This document shows positions 1-6,216 of a stretch of 19,506 bases of DNA, one piece after another. This stretch comes from Oscillospiraceae bacterium (lineage in GTDB: Bacteria > Bacillota > Clostridia > Oscillospirales > Ruminococcaceae). The position numbers and the translations under genes were made by a program. The notes under the pieces are model-generated. The model had not been told where the DNA came from. It did no database searches and worked only from the letters and a program-made list of their open reading frames with translations. The stretch spans positions 1 to 19,506 of the forward strand of contig JAQXNQ010000195.1 of NCBI GenBank assembly GCA_029098085.1, given 5' to 3'. The stretch's first letter is position 1; every line of letters starts with the position of its first letter.

Positions 1-1515
1 AGCAATATGAGCCACGACATCCGCACGCCGATGAACGCCATCATCGGCTTTACGGCCCTGGCCGCCGCCCATATGGACAAGCCGGAGCTGGTGCGGGACT
101 ACCTGTCCAAGATCCAGACCGCCGGCAGCCATCTGATGAGCCTGATCAACGACGTGCTGGACATGAGCCGCATCGAATCGGGCAAGGTGACGCTGGACGA
201 GAAGGAGGTGCACCTGCCGGATGTGATTCACGATCTGCGGGCCATTGTGCAGGCGGATGTGCGGGCCAGACAGCTGGATTTCTTCATCGACACGGTGGAT
301 GTGGTCAACGAGGACGTGATCTGTGACCGGCTGCGGCTGAACCAGATTCTGCTGAACCTGCTGAGCAACGCCGTCAAGTTCACAAAACCCGGCGGCACGG
401 TCGGTCTGCGGATTCTGCAGACTGGCAGCAGCCAGGAGGGCTGCGCCGGATACGAGTTCCGGGTCAAGGATACCGGCATCGGCATGGGCGAGGAATTCCA
501 GAAGCACATCTTCGAGGCCTTCACCCGGGAGCGCACCTCCACCGTCAGCGGCATTCAGGGCACCGGCCTCGGCATGGCCATCACCCGGAGCCTGGTGGAC
601 ATCATGGGCGGCAGCATCACCGTCTTCAGCGAGCCGGGCAAGGGCAGCGAGTTTGTGGTGAAGCTGCAGCTGAAGACCAGCAGGCCGGTCCCCACCGGGG
701 TCTTTCCCAGCCTGCAGGGGCTGCAGGCGCTGGTGGCGGATGACGACGCCGACAGCTGCATGAGCGTGGTGAAGATGCTGGGCTCCATCGGCATGCGGGC
801 CGAATGGACCACCTCGGGCGGGGAAGCGGTGCTCCGCGCCCGGTTCGCGCTGGATCAGAGCGACGAATTCCATGTCTATCTGATCGACTGGCTGATGCCG
901 GATATGAACGGCATTGAGGTGGTGCGCCGGATCCGCCGCCTGATCGGCGACAGCCGCCCCATCATCATTCTGTCGGCCTACGACTGGTCGCAGATCGAGG
1001 AGGAGGCCCGGGAGGCGGGGGTCACCGCCTTCTGCTCGAAGCCGCTGTTCATGTCCGAGCTGCGGGAAATCCTCACCCGTCCGGCGCTGCCGCCGGAACC
1101 GGAGCCAGAGCCGAAGGAGCCTCTGCGGGGCGGACACATCCTGCTGGCCGAGGACAACGAGCTGAATCAGGAGATCGCCGTGGAGATCCTCCGGAGTATG
1201 GGCTTCACCGCCGACGTGGTTTCGGACGGCGAGCAGGCGGTCGAGCGGATGAAGACCGCTGCACCGGGGCAGTACGACCTGATTCTGATGGACATTCAGA
1301 TGCTCCACATGGACGGCTACGAGGCCGCCCGGCAGATCCGCAGCCTCTGCGGTGAGGCGGGGAAAATCCCGATCATCGCCATGACCGCCAACGCCTTTGA
1401 GGAGGACAGGCAGAACGCCTTCCGCGCCGGCATGAACGGCCACATCGCCAAGCCCATCCGGGTGGATGAGCTGCTGAGTGCCCTGTCGGATATTCTGCAG
1501 AAATCCAGATCCTGA
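1..1515 (+). CDS. Hybrid sensor histidine kinase/response regulator, 5'-truncated by the window
   Basis: This is the C-terminal part of a membrane- or signal-coupled hybrid kinase. The frame is open from base 1, and the first residues (S-N-M-S-H-D-I-R-T-P) are the H-box of a HisKA dimerisation domain, so the true start lies upstream. Counting from the Met at position 7, the phospho-accepting His is residue 3. The HATPase_c domain follows, with an N box near 117-125 (LLNLLSNAVKF), DTGIG at 155-159 and GTGLGM at 185-190. Two receiver domains come next: residues 239-357 with Asp294 (YLIDWLMPD) and Lys345, and residues 376-497 with Asp429 (LILMDIQM) and Lys482. A Pro/Glu linker (362-372) joins the receivers. 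The second receiver has MDIQML where family members usually have MDIQMP. The sensor region is not visible, so the signal is unknown. No DNA-binding output domain or Hpt domain is present in this part; phosphotransfer to a separate Hpt protein is inferred. Confidence 0.93.
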   Translation, partial: SNMSHDIRTPMNAIIGFTALAAAHMDKPELVRDYLSKIQTAGSHLMSLINDVLDMSRIESGKVTLDEKEVHLPDVIHDLRAIVQADVRARQLDFFIDTVDVVNEDVICDRLRLNQILLNLLSNAVKFTKPGGTVGLRILQTGSSQEGCAGYEFRVKDTGIGMGEEFQKHIFEAFTRERTSTVSGIQGTGLGMAITRSLVDIMGGSITVFSEPGKGSEFVVKLQLKTSRPVPTGVFPSLQGLQALVADDDADSCMSVVKMLGSIGMRAEWTTSGGEAVLRARFALDQSDEFHVYLIDWLMPDMNGIEVVRRIRRLIGDSRPIIILSAYDWSQIEEEAREAGVTAFCSKPLFMSELREILTRPALPPEPEPEPKEPLRGGHILLAEDNELNQEIAVEILRSMGFTADVVSDGEQAVERMKTAAPGQYDLILMDIQMLHMDGYEAARQIRSLCGEAGKIPIIAMTANAFEEDRQNAFRAGMNGHIAKPIRVDELLSALSDILQKSRS

Positions 1516-1540
1516 CACCGGAGGTCTGAAGGAGATTCTG

Positions 1541-1606
1541 ATGAAGCACAGCACCGCAAAGCCTGTTTCCGCCGCCCGGGAAGCGCCGCCGAAAACGGCA
1601 TCCTGA
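1541..1606 (+). CDS. Possible tiny ORF (21 aa) after the hybrid kinase
   Basis: A 21-residue ORF begins with ATG at 1541, preceded by GGAGGTCTGAAGGAG. It ends in TGA overlapping the ATG of the next tiny ORF (TGATG at 1604-1608), an arrangement typical of translational coupling. The peptide is basic and Ala/Pro-rich with no recognisable domain. It could be a genuine micropeptide, a decayed gene tail or chance; I have no evidence of function. Confidence 0.2.
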   Translation: MKHSTAKPVSAAREAPPKTAS

Positions 1607-1665
1607 TGTCGCTGGGGAGCTTCTCTGCGGATGATGCTCCGGAGCGGGACAGGGCCTCCTACTGA
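1606..1665 (+). CDS. Possible tiny ORF (19 aa), coupled to the preceding one
   Basis: The ATG at 1606 shares one base with the stop of the preceding mini-ORF. It encodes 19 residues, acidic in the middle (ADDAPERD), and stops 18 bases before the hairpin at 1684-1716. It has no recognisable domain. The two mini-ORFs may be one short gene broken by a frameshift, since together they would give about 40 residues. This is weak evidence only. Confidence 0.15.
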   Translation: MSLGSFSADDAPERDRASY

Positions 1666-1683
1666 CTGAAAACCCAGATGGAA

Positions 1684-1716
1684 AATCCCCCGCGCGGAAG
1701 CTCCGTGCGGGGGATT
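1684..1716. terminator. Hairpin between convergent genes, probable bidirectional terminator
   Basis: A 15-bp stem (1684-1698 with 1702-1716) with one G-U pair and a three-base loop lies between the histidine kinase (plus) and the thioredoxin-like gene (minus). The arms start AATCCCCCGC and end GCGGGGGATT. No clean T-tract follows on the plus strand; on the minus strand a short TTTTC appears about 10 bases beyond the stem. The role is inferred from position and stem strength. Confidence 0.6.
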
Positions 1717-1764
1717 GCTGCTGATGGGACTTTTGGAAGAGCCCGGGCTGGAATTCGGTCGGTT

Positions 1765-2142
1765 TTACTTTGTCAGCTCCCGGAGCAGCTTTTCCACCTC
1801 CGCCGCTCTCAAAACCCTGCCTGCGGAGACAACCCGGTCGTTGACCACGATGGCGGGCATGGATATGACGCCGAAAGCCGCGATTTTCTGCATATCGGTG
1901 ACATACTCCACCTCCACAGAAAGCCCCAGGGCCTGGACGGCAGATCTGGTGTTTTCGTACAGCTCGTGGCAGCTTTTGCACCCCGCCCCCAGCACCTTGA
2001 CGCAGCAGATGCCGCTGACCGGCCTGCCGCAGCAGGACGCGGCTTTTTCCTCTCCGCCGCAGCAGGGAGCGGTCTTTTCCTCTCCGCAGCAGCAGGCGGA
2101 CGCCTTTTCTTCCTTTTTCTTTCCAAAACCAAACAGTGCCAT
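1765..2142 (-). CDS. Thioredoxin-fold (redox-active disulfide type) protein with Cys-rich repeated N-terminus
   Basis: This 125-residue cytoplasmic protein has a C-terminal thioredoxin-like domain (about 45-125) of the small archaeal/clostridial 'redox-active disulfide protein 2' type. Its active-site motif is C55-K-S-C58 and its cis-proline is Pro96 (SMPAIV). The first 45 residues form a cysteine-rich extension with three CC-containing units (CCCGEEK, CCGGEEK, CCGR) carrying Cys17-19, 27-28 and 37-38, followed by Cys46-47. I chose the ATG at 2142 because GGAGGG precedes it by a suitable distance; a longer open frame to 2229 lies inside the permease gene. It follows the permease by 13 bases on the same strand, downstream of an ArsR-type regulator. 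This family is commonly encoded next to ArsP/DUF318 permeases, so a role in handing thiol-bound metal(loid) to the permease, or in reducing it, is inferred. No signal peptide is present. Confidence 0.85.
   Translation of the reverse strand: MALFGFGKKKEEKASACCCGEEKTAPCCGGEEKAASCCGRPVSGICCVKVLGAGCKSCHELYENTRSAVQALGLSVEVEYVTDMQKIAAFGVISMPAIVVNDRVVSAGRVLRAAEVEKLLRELTK
2027..2100 (-). repeat. 30-bp tandem repeat encoding CCxGEEK units
   Basis: Two adjacent 30-bp copies (2027-2056 and 2057-2086, plus-strand coordinates) differ at only a few positions, and a partial third copy lies in 2087-2100. Each full copy encodes ten residues of the form CCGGEEKxAx in the thioredoxin-like gene. The near-identity at the DNA level suggests recent tandem duplication within the gene. 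Confidence 0.8.
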
Positions 2143-2155
2143 AAGAAACCCTCCG

Positions 2156-3169
2156 TTACAGAATGATTGTTTGAATTGCGTTGAAAAAATATCCGACGAG
2201 GATGATGCCACCGGTGCAGATGGCGGCAAAGATGCCCAGCAGCTTTGGCTTCACCGCCTTGCGGAGCAGGATCATCGACGGCAGGGACAGGGTGGTCACG
2301 CCCATCATGAAGGCCAGTACGACGCCCAGCTGGGCCCCCTTGGCCAGCAGCGCCTCCGCGATGGGGATGGTGCCGAAAATGTCGGCGTACATGGGGATAC
2401 CGGCGACGGCGGCGAGAATCACGCCGAAGGGATTGCCGGTTCCGAGAAGCCCTACAATCCACTCCTCCGGGATCCAGTTGTGGATGACGGCGCCGATGCC
2501 CACGCCCACCAGCACATAGGGCGCCACCTTGCGGGCGGTGAAGAGCACCTGTTCCCAGGCGTACCGAAGCCGCTGCCGGGCCTTCATTTTCTGTTGGGGC
2601 AGTGCGGCGGCTGAACCGCTGCGGATGAAATCCTCCACCTGTGATTCCAGATGGAGCTTTTCGATCAGGGTGCCGCCGGCCACCGCAACGACCAGCCCCA
2701 GCACCACATACACTGCCGCCACCTTCCAGCCGAAAATGCTCGTCAGCAGCACCAGACTGCCCAGATCCACCATGGGGGAGGAGATCAGAAAGGAGAAGGT
2801 CACTCCCAGCGGCAGCCCCGCGCTGGTAAAGCCGATGAACAGCGGAATGGATGAGCAGGAGCAGAAGGGCGTCACCGTGCCCAGCAGCGCCGCGATGCAG
2901 TTGGCGCCGATGCCGTGAAACCGCCCGAGAATCTCTTTGGTGCGCTCCGGCGGAAAGTAGCTCTGGATGTAGGAGATGACCAGAATCAACACACCCAGCA
3001 GGACCATGATCTTGACGGTGTCATAGAGGAAAAACAAAACGCTGCCGCCGATCCGGCTTTCCGGATCCAGCCCGCAGGCCCGCAGAAGGCCGCCGATCAG
3101 ACGGCTGAGCCACTTCATGCCGAGGACTTCATTCTGAACGAAGTCCCAGCCGGTTTTCAATGCTTGCAC
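2156..3169 (-). CDS. ArsP/DUF318-family permease, probable metal(loid) efflux
   Basis: This 337-residue polytopic membrane protein has about eight hydrophobic segments in two halves joined by a charged cytoplasmic loop (about 172-205). The first half carries the family signature TPFCSCSSIPL (100-110; Cys103, Cys105) followed by a Gly-rich helix and the SSPMVD motif. The second half has the GIPMYAD repeat-like motif (257-263). Known members (ArsP) export trivalent organoarsenicals, and others have been linked to Cu/Zn export; the substrate here is not determined by sequence. The start is GTG at 3167-3169, seven bases after GAGG; an internal ATG at residue 18 is a weaker alternative. It is the middle gene of an ArsR-permease-thioredoxin operon, 85 bases after the regulator and 13 bases before the thioredoxin-like gene. 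Confidence 0.9.
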   Translation of the reverse strand: MQALKTGWDFVQNEVLGMKWLSRLIGGLLRACGLDPESRIGGSVLFFLYDTVKIMVLLGVLILVISYIQSYFPPERTKEILGRFHGIGANCIAALLGTVTPFCSCSSIPLFIGFTSAGLPLGVTFSFLISSPMVDLGSLVLLTSIFGWKVAAVYVVLGLVVAVAGGTLIEKLHLESQVEDFIRSGSAAALPQQKMKARQRLRYAWEQVLFTARKVAPYVLVGVGIGAVIHNWIPEEWIVGLLGTGNPFGVILAAVAGIPMYADIFGTIPIAEALLAKGAQLGVVLAFMMGVTTLSLPSMILLRKAVKPKLLGIFAAICTGGIILVGYFFNAIQTIIL

Positions 3170-3221
3170 AGGAACGCCTCACTTTCCAAAATATCCCAAA
3201 ATTTTGATTTGACGCTCCGGG

Positions 3222-3250
3222 AAAAAGCCATCTCCATACCGGGATGGCTC
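3222..3250 (-). terminator. Hairpin plus T-tract after the ArsR-type gene (terminator or attenuator)
   Basis: On the minus strand a stem of AGCCATC with GATGGCT (plus 3243-3249 with 3226-3232) is followed directly by TTTTT. It lies just after the regulator stop codon (3255) and before the permease. A 7-bp stem is modest, so partial termination that lowers permease expression relative to the regulator is the likeliest reading. Confidence 0.5.
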
Positions 3251-3254
3251 TGGT

Positions 3255-3566
3255 TCATTTGCAGCAGCAGCCCTCGCCGCCGTCTTGCACAGCCGTGATT
3301 TCCTTCAGCAGCCGGACGGCGTACTCGCTGCCCTCCCGGCTGATCCGGTAGTGGGTCCACTTGCCCTCCTCCCGGGCGGTGACGATGCCGGAATCGCAGA
3401 GGATCTTCATGTGGTAGGACAGAGAGGACTGCGGCATCTCCATCCGGTCAATCAGGACGCAGGCGCATTTTTCTCCGCTCTGGAGCAGCTCGAGAATCTG
3501 CTGCCGCCGTTCGTCGCACAGGGCCTTGAACACTCTGGCCCGCTGCTCATAGACTGTCGCCACCAT
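3255..3566 (-). CDS. ArsR/SmtB-family metalloregulator with CxC sensor motif
   Basis: This 103-residue winged-helix repressor has its HTH at about 32-60, including the recognition helix QSSLSYHMKIL (46-56), and a wing at 62-76 (TAREEGKWTHYRIS). Cys34-Ala-Cys36 aligns with the CxC of the ArsR sensor helix (ELCVCDL in E. coli ArsR), the known As(III)/Sb(III) ligands, and three consecutive Cys sit at the extreme C-terminus (100-102). Derepression by a trivalent metalloid is therefore inferred. The start is ATG at 3566 behind TGAGGTGAA. It is the first gene of the operon, with a near-consensus promoter (3595-3623) and an operator-like inverted repeat (3573-3590) immediately upstream, which implies autorepression. 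The CxC motif argues against the Zn-only SmtB subgroup. Confidence 0.92.
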   Translation of the reverse strand: MVATVYEQRARVFKALCDERRQQILELLQSGEKCACVLIDRMEMPQSSLSYHMKILCDSGIVTAREEGKWTHYRISREGSEYAVRLLKEITAVQDGGEGCCCK

Positions 3567-3572
3567 TTCACC

Positions 3573-3590
3573 TCAAATCGAAATATTTGA
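3573..3590 (-). promoter_or_regulatory. Operator-like inverted repeat for the ArsR-type regulator
   Basis: TCAAAT, six bases, ATTTGA is a perfect 6-bp inverted repeat in an AT-rich island of otherwise GC-rich DNA. It spans the predicted transcription start and ends six bases before the start codon of the regulator. ArsR/SmtB repressors are known to bind such TCAAAT/ATTTGA-like sites. Binding here is inferred. Confidence 0.7.
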
Positions 3591-3594
3591 ATGT

Positions 3595-3623
3595 ATTATA
3601 GCAGGCCCTTCCGGGAAAGTCAA
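3595..3623 (-). promoter_or_regulatory. Sigma-70-type promoter of the ArsR-permease-thioredoxin operon
   Basis: On the minus strand, -35 TTGACT (3618-3623) and -10 TATAAT (3595-3600) are separated by exactly 17 bases. The predicted start falls near 3588, inside the operator-like repeat, so a bound repressor would block initiation. Confidence 0.85.
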
Positions 3624-3785
3624 GGGAAATTTTCCTCTGTCGCCTGCCGGGCGACCGCTTTCGTGTTCCGATGTGGTATCCTGATACTGCGGGAAAAATG
3701 GAAGCCTGCGCTGCGAATTCCGGCGCGGCGGCCGGTTTACCCCCTGCCCCCCACTGTATCTGCTGCCATCAAAGGAGGATCCATC

Positions 3786-5891
3786 ATGGACGAGCATATT
3801 TTCCACATCAACAGCCGGGACAAGACCCGGACCCTGCAAAACATCGAGGAAGCCATCCGCGCCCTGTTTGCCTTCGGCGACGAGATCCCGGACAGCGCCG
3901 TGATTGATGTGCTGGAGACCATCCGCATCGCCATGAAATGCGGCGACCGGATCATTGTACCCATCGAGCTGCCCCAGCCGCTGCCAGACGCCGCGGCGGC
4001 GTCGGATATTCAGCCCGGCGGAGAGCCGGAGATGCCGGAGGAGGGCTTCCGGATCCGTCTGCTGGGACTGAAAAACGGCCTGCAGGTTTTCGCCGCCTTT
4101 ACCGATCAGGAGGAGGTACAGGCGGGGGAGGAGACCTCCACCATCACCGAGGAGCTGGAGAGCTATCTTGAAAAGGCCCTGATCAATCCGGAGGTCGCGG
4201 GCGTGCTGCTGAACCCCTGGACCCAGCCCTTCTACCTGTCCAAGAATCAGATTGAGACGCTGTTTCGGGTCAACCTTCCGGAAAAAGTGGAGAACCTCTT
4301 CACCTTCCAGACCATGGACATCACCCAGTCGGAGACGGCCTGCATCGTGAACTCCGCTCATCCCACCCTGCTGGGCGGCGGGCACGGCGTGGACAGTGCC
4401 ATCCACCGGGCGGCGGGCCCCGGTCTGCTGGAGGAGTGCCGGAAGCTGGGCGGCTGCCCGGTCGGAGAGGCCAGAATCACCGGCGGCTATGACCTGAAGG
4501 CTCCTTATATCATTCACGCGGTGGGGCCCCGGTACACCGGCTCGGAGCAGGACGCCCGACTGCTGTGGAGCTGCTACTGGAATGCCCTTGAGCTGGCCCG
4601 GCAGCATGGGCTGCACAGCATCGCCTTCCCGGCCATCTCCACCGGCGTCTATGGCTATCCTTTGGAGGAGGCCGCCGAAATCGCCATGAAAACCGTGTCC
4701 GACTGGGTGAGAATCCATCCCCGGTTCGGTATGGCGGTGCTGTTTGCCTGCTATGACGAGAAGACCACCGGGCTGTACCGGAGGGTCTGGAGCCGGCATC
4801 AGGAGGACTGGAACCAGCGCCCCATCCCCCGGGGAAACGACGGCCTGCTGGAGAAGGCCCTGCGGTTTGCGCTGGATCATGCGGAAACCTCCCGGGACGC
4901 CGACCGCCCCGCCCTGCTGCATGCGCTGCAGACCCTGCAGCTGCTGGCTTCCATGAACGCCGACAACGGTCTGCTGGCCGCCGGAGTGCTCTGCGATCTG
5001 CCCCGGCAGGGAGTGCCGCTGCTGGATCTCTATGAGCAGTTCGGCCCCGACGTTGCGGCTCTGGTCCATGCGCTGGAGCAGCGGGGCCGGAGCTGGTACA
5101 CCGGCAGGCTCATGGAGGTCACCGACCTGCCGAACCGGCCGATCCGGGAGAAGATGCTGGTGCTGGCGGAGAAAACCGCCGCTCTGAAGCAGATGGCCGC
5201 CGACTACAGTCAGCTGGGCGACGAGCTCTGGAAGGGCTTTGAGCTTCCGAAGGAGATGCTGTCCTGGTACTACAGCAAGCTGAACGACGGCCTGGAGGAG
5301 CTGGCCGATCACCCCGAGACCGCTGGAGTTTACTGGGAGATGACCGCCCTGTTCAAGGATCTGTTTGTCACCTTCTATCTCGATGAGGAGGAGGGATTGA
5401 TCTGGCAGATCAGCATGAACGGAGAAAGACGGATGCTGAGGCGTGGCAGGCTTCGCTGGGGCCCCATGGAGCAGGAGCTGACCGAAAACGCCCGTCCGCT
5501 GCACCGCAAGGCGGCGGAGCGGATCGAGGACAACTGGTCGGACGAATTCTGGGCGGTGGTTGAACGGGACTGCGCCGACGGATTCTATGACCTCTTCAGC
5601 TCGGAGAGCCGCTCGCTGCTCATCGAAATCCACGAGGGAGAGCTGATCTTCCACGCCGAGGACCGCGGCGATGCCTGCAAGGCCATGAATGGGGAGCGGG
5701 CGTATGATTTCCATTACGCCCTGGATGCCGACAATACCCGGCGGCTGATGATGGAGCTGCGGATCCGGTACGGGCTGAAGGAGGAGCTGCCCGTCATCCT
5801 GCGGGCGGCATTCGGCTCGGAGGACGGCCCGGTGAGCTTCAGAGCCTTCTGTGATGAGGCCGGCGTAAGGGTTCAGACGATCTCCTTCTGA
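3786..5891 (+). CDS. SseB-like/macro domain/degenerate HD multidomain protein
   Basis: This 701-residue cytoplasmic protein starts at ATG 3786 behind AAAGGAGG. Residues about 85-165 resemble the SseB N-terminal fold (FAAFTDQEEV, then LLNPWTQPFYLSKNQI). Residues about 170-335 are a macro domain with VNSAHPTLLGGGHGVDSAIH (188-207) and AISTGVYGYP (283-292), the ADP-ribose-binding loops of MacroD-type hydrolases; the usual NAAN reads NSAH. Residues about 355-500 look like a RelA/SpoT-type HD helical bundle, but the HD doublet is Cys403-Asp404 and the later LAD reads LAE (461-463). His379 is kept, so metal-dependent hydrolysis is doubtful. Residues about 505-701 match nothing I recognise. The gene stands alone between the divergent ArsR operon and a convergent glycosidase. 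Binding or removal of ADP-ribose is supported by motif; the purpose of the whole protein is unknown. Confidence 0.85.
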   Translation: MDEHIFHINSRDKTRTLQNIEEAIRALFAFGDEIPDSAVIDVLETIRIAMKCGDRIIVPIELPQPLPDAAAASDIQPGGEPEMPEEGFRIRLLGLKNGLQVFAAFTDQEEVQAGEETSTITEELESYLEKALINPEVAGVLLNPWTQPFYLSKNQIETLFRVNLPEKVENLFTFQTMDITQSETACIVNSAHPTLLGGGHGVDSAIHRAAGPGLLEECRKLGGCPVGEARITGGYDLKAPYIIHAVGPRYTGSEQDARLLWSCYWNALELARQHGLHSIAFPAISTGVYGYPLEEAAEIAMKTVSDWVRIHPRFGMAVLFACYDEKTTGLYRRVWSRHQEDWNQRPIPRGNDGLLEKALRFALDHAETSRDADRPALLHALQTLQLLASMNADNGLLAAGVLCDLPRQGVPLLDLYEQFGPDVAALVHALEQRGRSWYTGRLMEVTDLPNRPIREKMLVLAEKTAALKQMAADYSQLGDELWKGFELPKEMLSWYYSKLNDGLEELADHPETAGVYWEMTALFKDLFVTFYLDEEEGLIWQISMNGERRMLRRGRLRWGPMEQELTENARPLHRKAAERIEDNWSDEFWAVVERDCADGFYDLFSSESRSLLIEIHEGELIFHAEDRGDACKAMNGERAYDFHYALDADNTRRLMMELRIRYGLKEELPVILRAAFGSEDGPVSFRAFCDEAGVRVQTISF

Positions 5892-5914
5892 GCGGAGGGC
5901 GCCGTTATGCAAAG

Positions 5915-5939
5915 ACCCTGTCCGGAAACGGATCCGGGT
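5915..5939. terminator. Weak hairpin with GAAA tetraloop after the macro-domain gene
   Basis: TCCG-GAAA-CGGA forms a short stem, extended by ACCC/GGGT across a small internal loop. No T-tract follows on the plus strand. It sits 24 bases after the macro-domain gene stop, where a terminator is expected, but the evidence is weak. Confidence 0.25.
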
Positions 5940-5950
5940 TACTGGGTCTC

Positions 5951-6169
5951 TTACGCCACCAGCGTTTTCAGGATCTCCATGATCTGCTCATATTCGATAT
6001 CTGCGGCATAGGCAAACTGTCTGCGGTATTGATCCCACATCGCGCGGAGTTCCGGGCTTTCCTCGATGCTGCGCAGGATGCCTGATACATCTGCGATCTG
6101 CTCTACTGTGCTGCGGTGCCTGGCCGTTGCGCTCAGCGCCTCAGAAATGAGCCAAATCGACAGCAAAAC
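5951..6169 (-). pseudogene. Orphan coding remnant (about 72 codons, no start)
   Basis: This minus-strand open frame ends at TAA (5951-5953). Its last 55 or so residues read like genuine protein: amphipathic helices with TVEQIADVSGIL, then ELRAMWDQYRRQF and YEQIMEILKTL. No ATG or GTG with a ribosome binding site lies between the stop and the strong terminator at 6165-6200. Further upstream the frame runs through the terminator and antisense to nothing plausible inside the neighbouring glycosidase gene. I read it as the 3' end of a decayed or truncated gene. I do not recognise its family; it could also be chance. Confidence 0.35.
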
Positions 6170-6200
6170 CCCGCCGGACGGAAAACCGTGCCCGGCGGGG
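6165..6200 (-). terminator. Intrinsic terminator of the (alpha/alpha)6 glycosidase gene
   Basis: On the minus strand CCCCGCCGG and ACGG pair with CCGT and CCGGCGGGG, with a two-base bulge and a TTTT loop. TTTTG follows the stem. It starts 17 bases after the stop codon of the glycosidase gene. Stem strength and T-tract make this a confident Rho-independent terminator. Confidence 0.85.
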
Positions 6201-6216
6201 GAAGGGAAAGCGGCTC

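Noticed and set aside
1081..1125. Pro/Glu-rich segment as a cell-surface or TonB-like motif
   Set aside because: It lies between two cytoplasmic receiver domains and is an ordinary inter-domain linker.
2027..2100. CRISPR-like direct repeats
   Set aside because: The 30-bp copies are directly adjacent with no spacers and stay in frame within a coding region, so they are an in-gene tandem duplication.
2143..2229. N-terminal extension of the thioredoxin-like protein
   Set aside because: It overlaps the permease 3' end and has no ribosome binding site; the ATG at 2142 has GGAGGG properly spaced.
1678..2614. Plus-strand open frames over the permease and thioredoxin genes
   Set aside because: They begin in or near a terminator hairpin and are antisense to well-supported genes.
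3671..3703. Possible plus-strand promoter for the macro-domain gene (TTCGTG ... GATACT or TGGTATCCT)
   Set aside because: Neither pair has both a recognisable -35 and a good -10, so the promoter of this gene is left unassigned.
3573..5912. Very long antisense open frame (minus, 779 codons) opposite the macro-domain gene
   Set aside because: It is a shadow of a GC-rich gene: Gln/His/Gly/Leu-rich low-information sequence, no domain and no ribosome binding site, while the plus strand carries clear macro-domain motifs.
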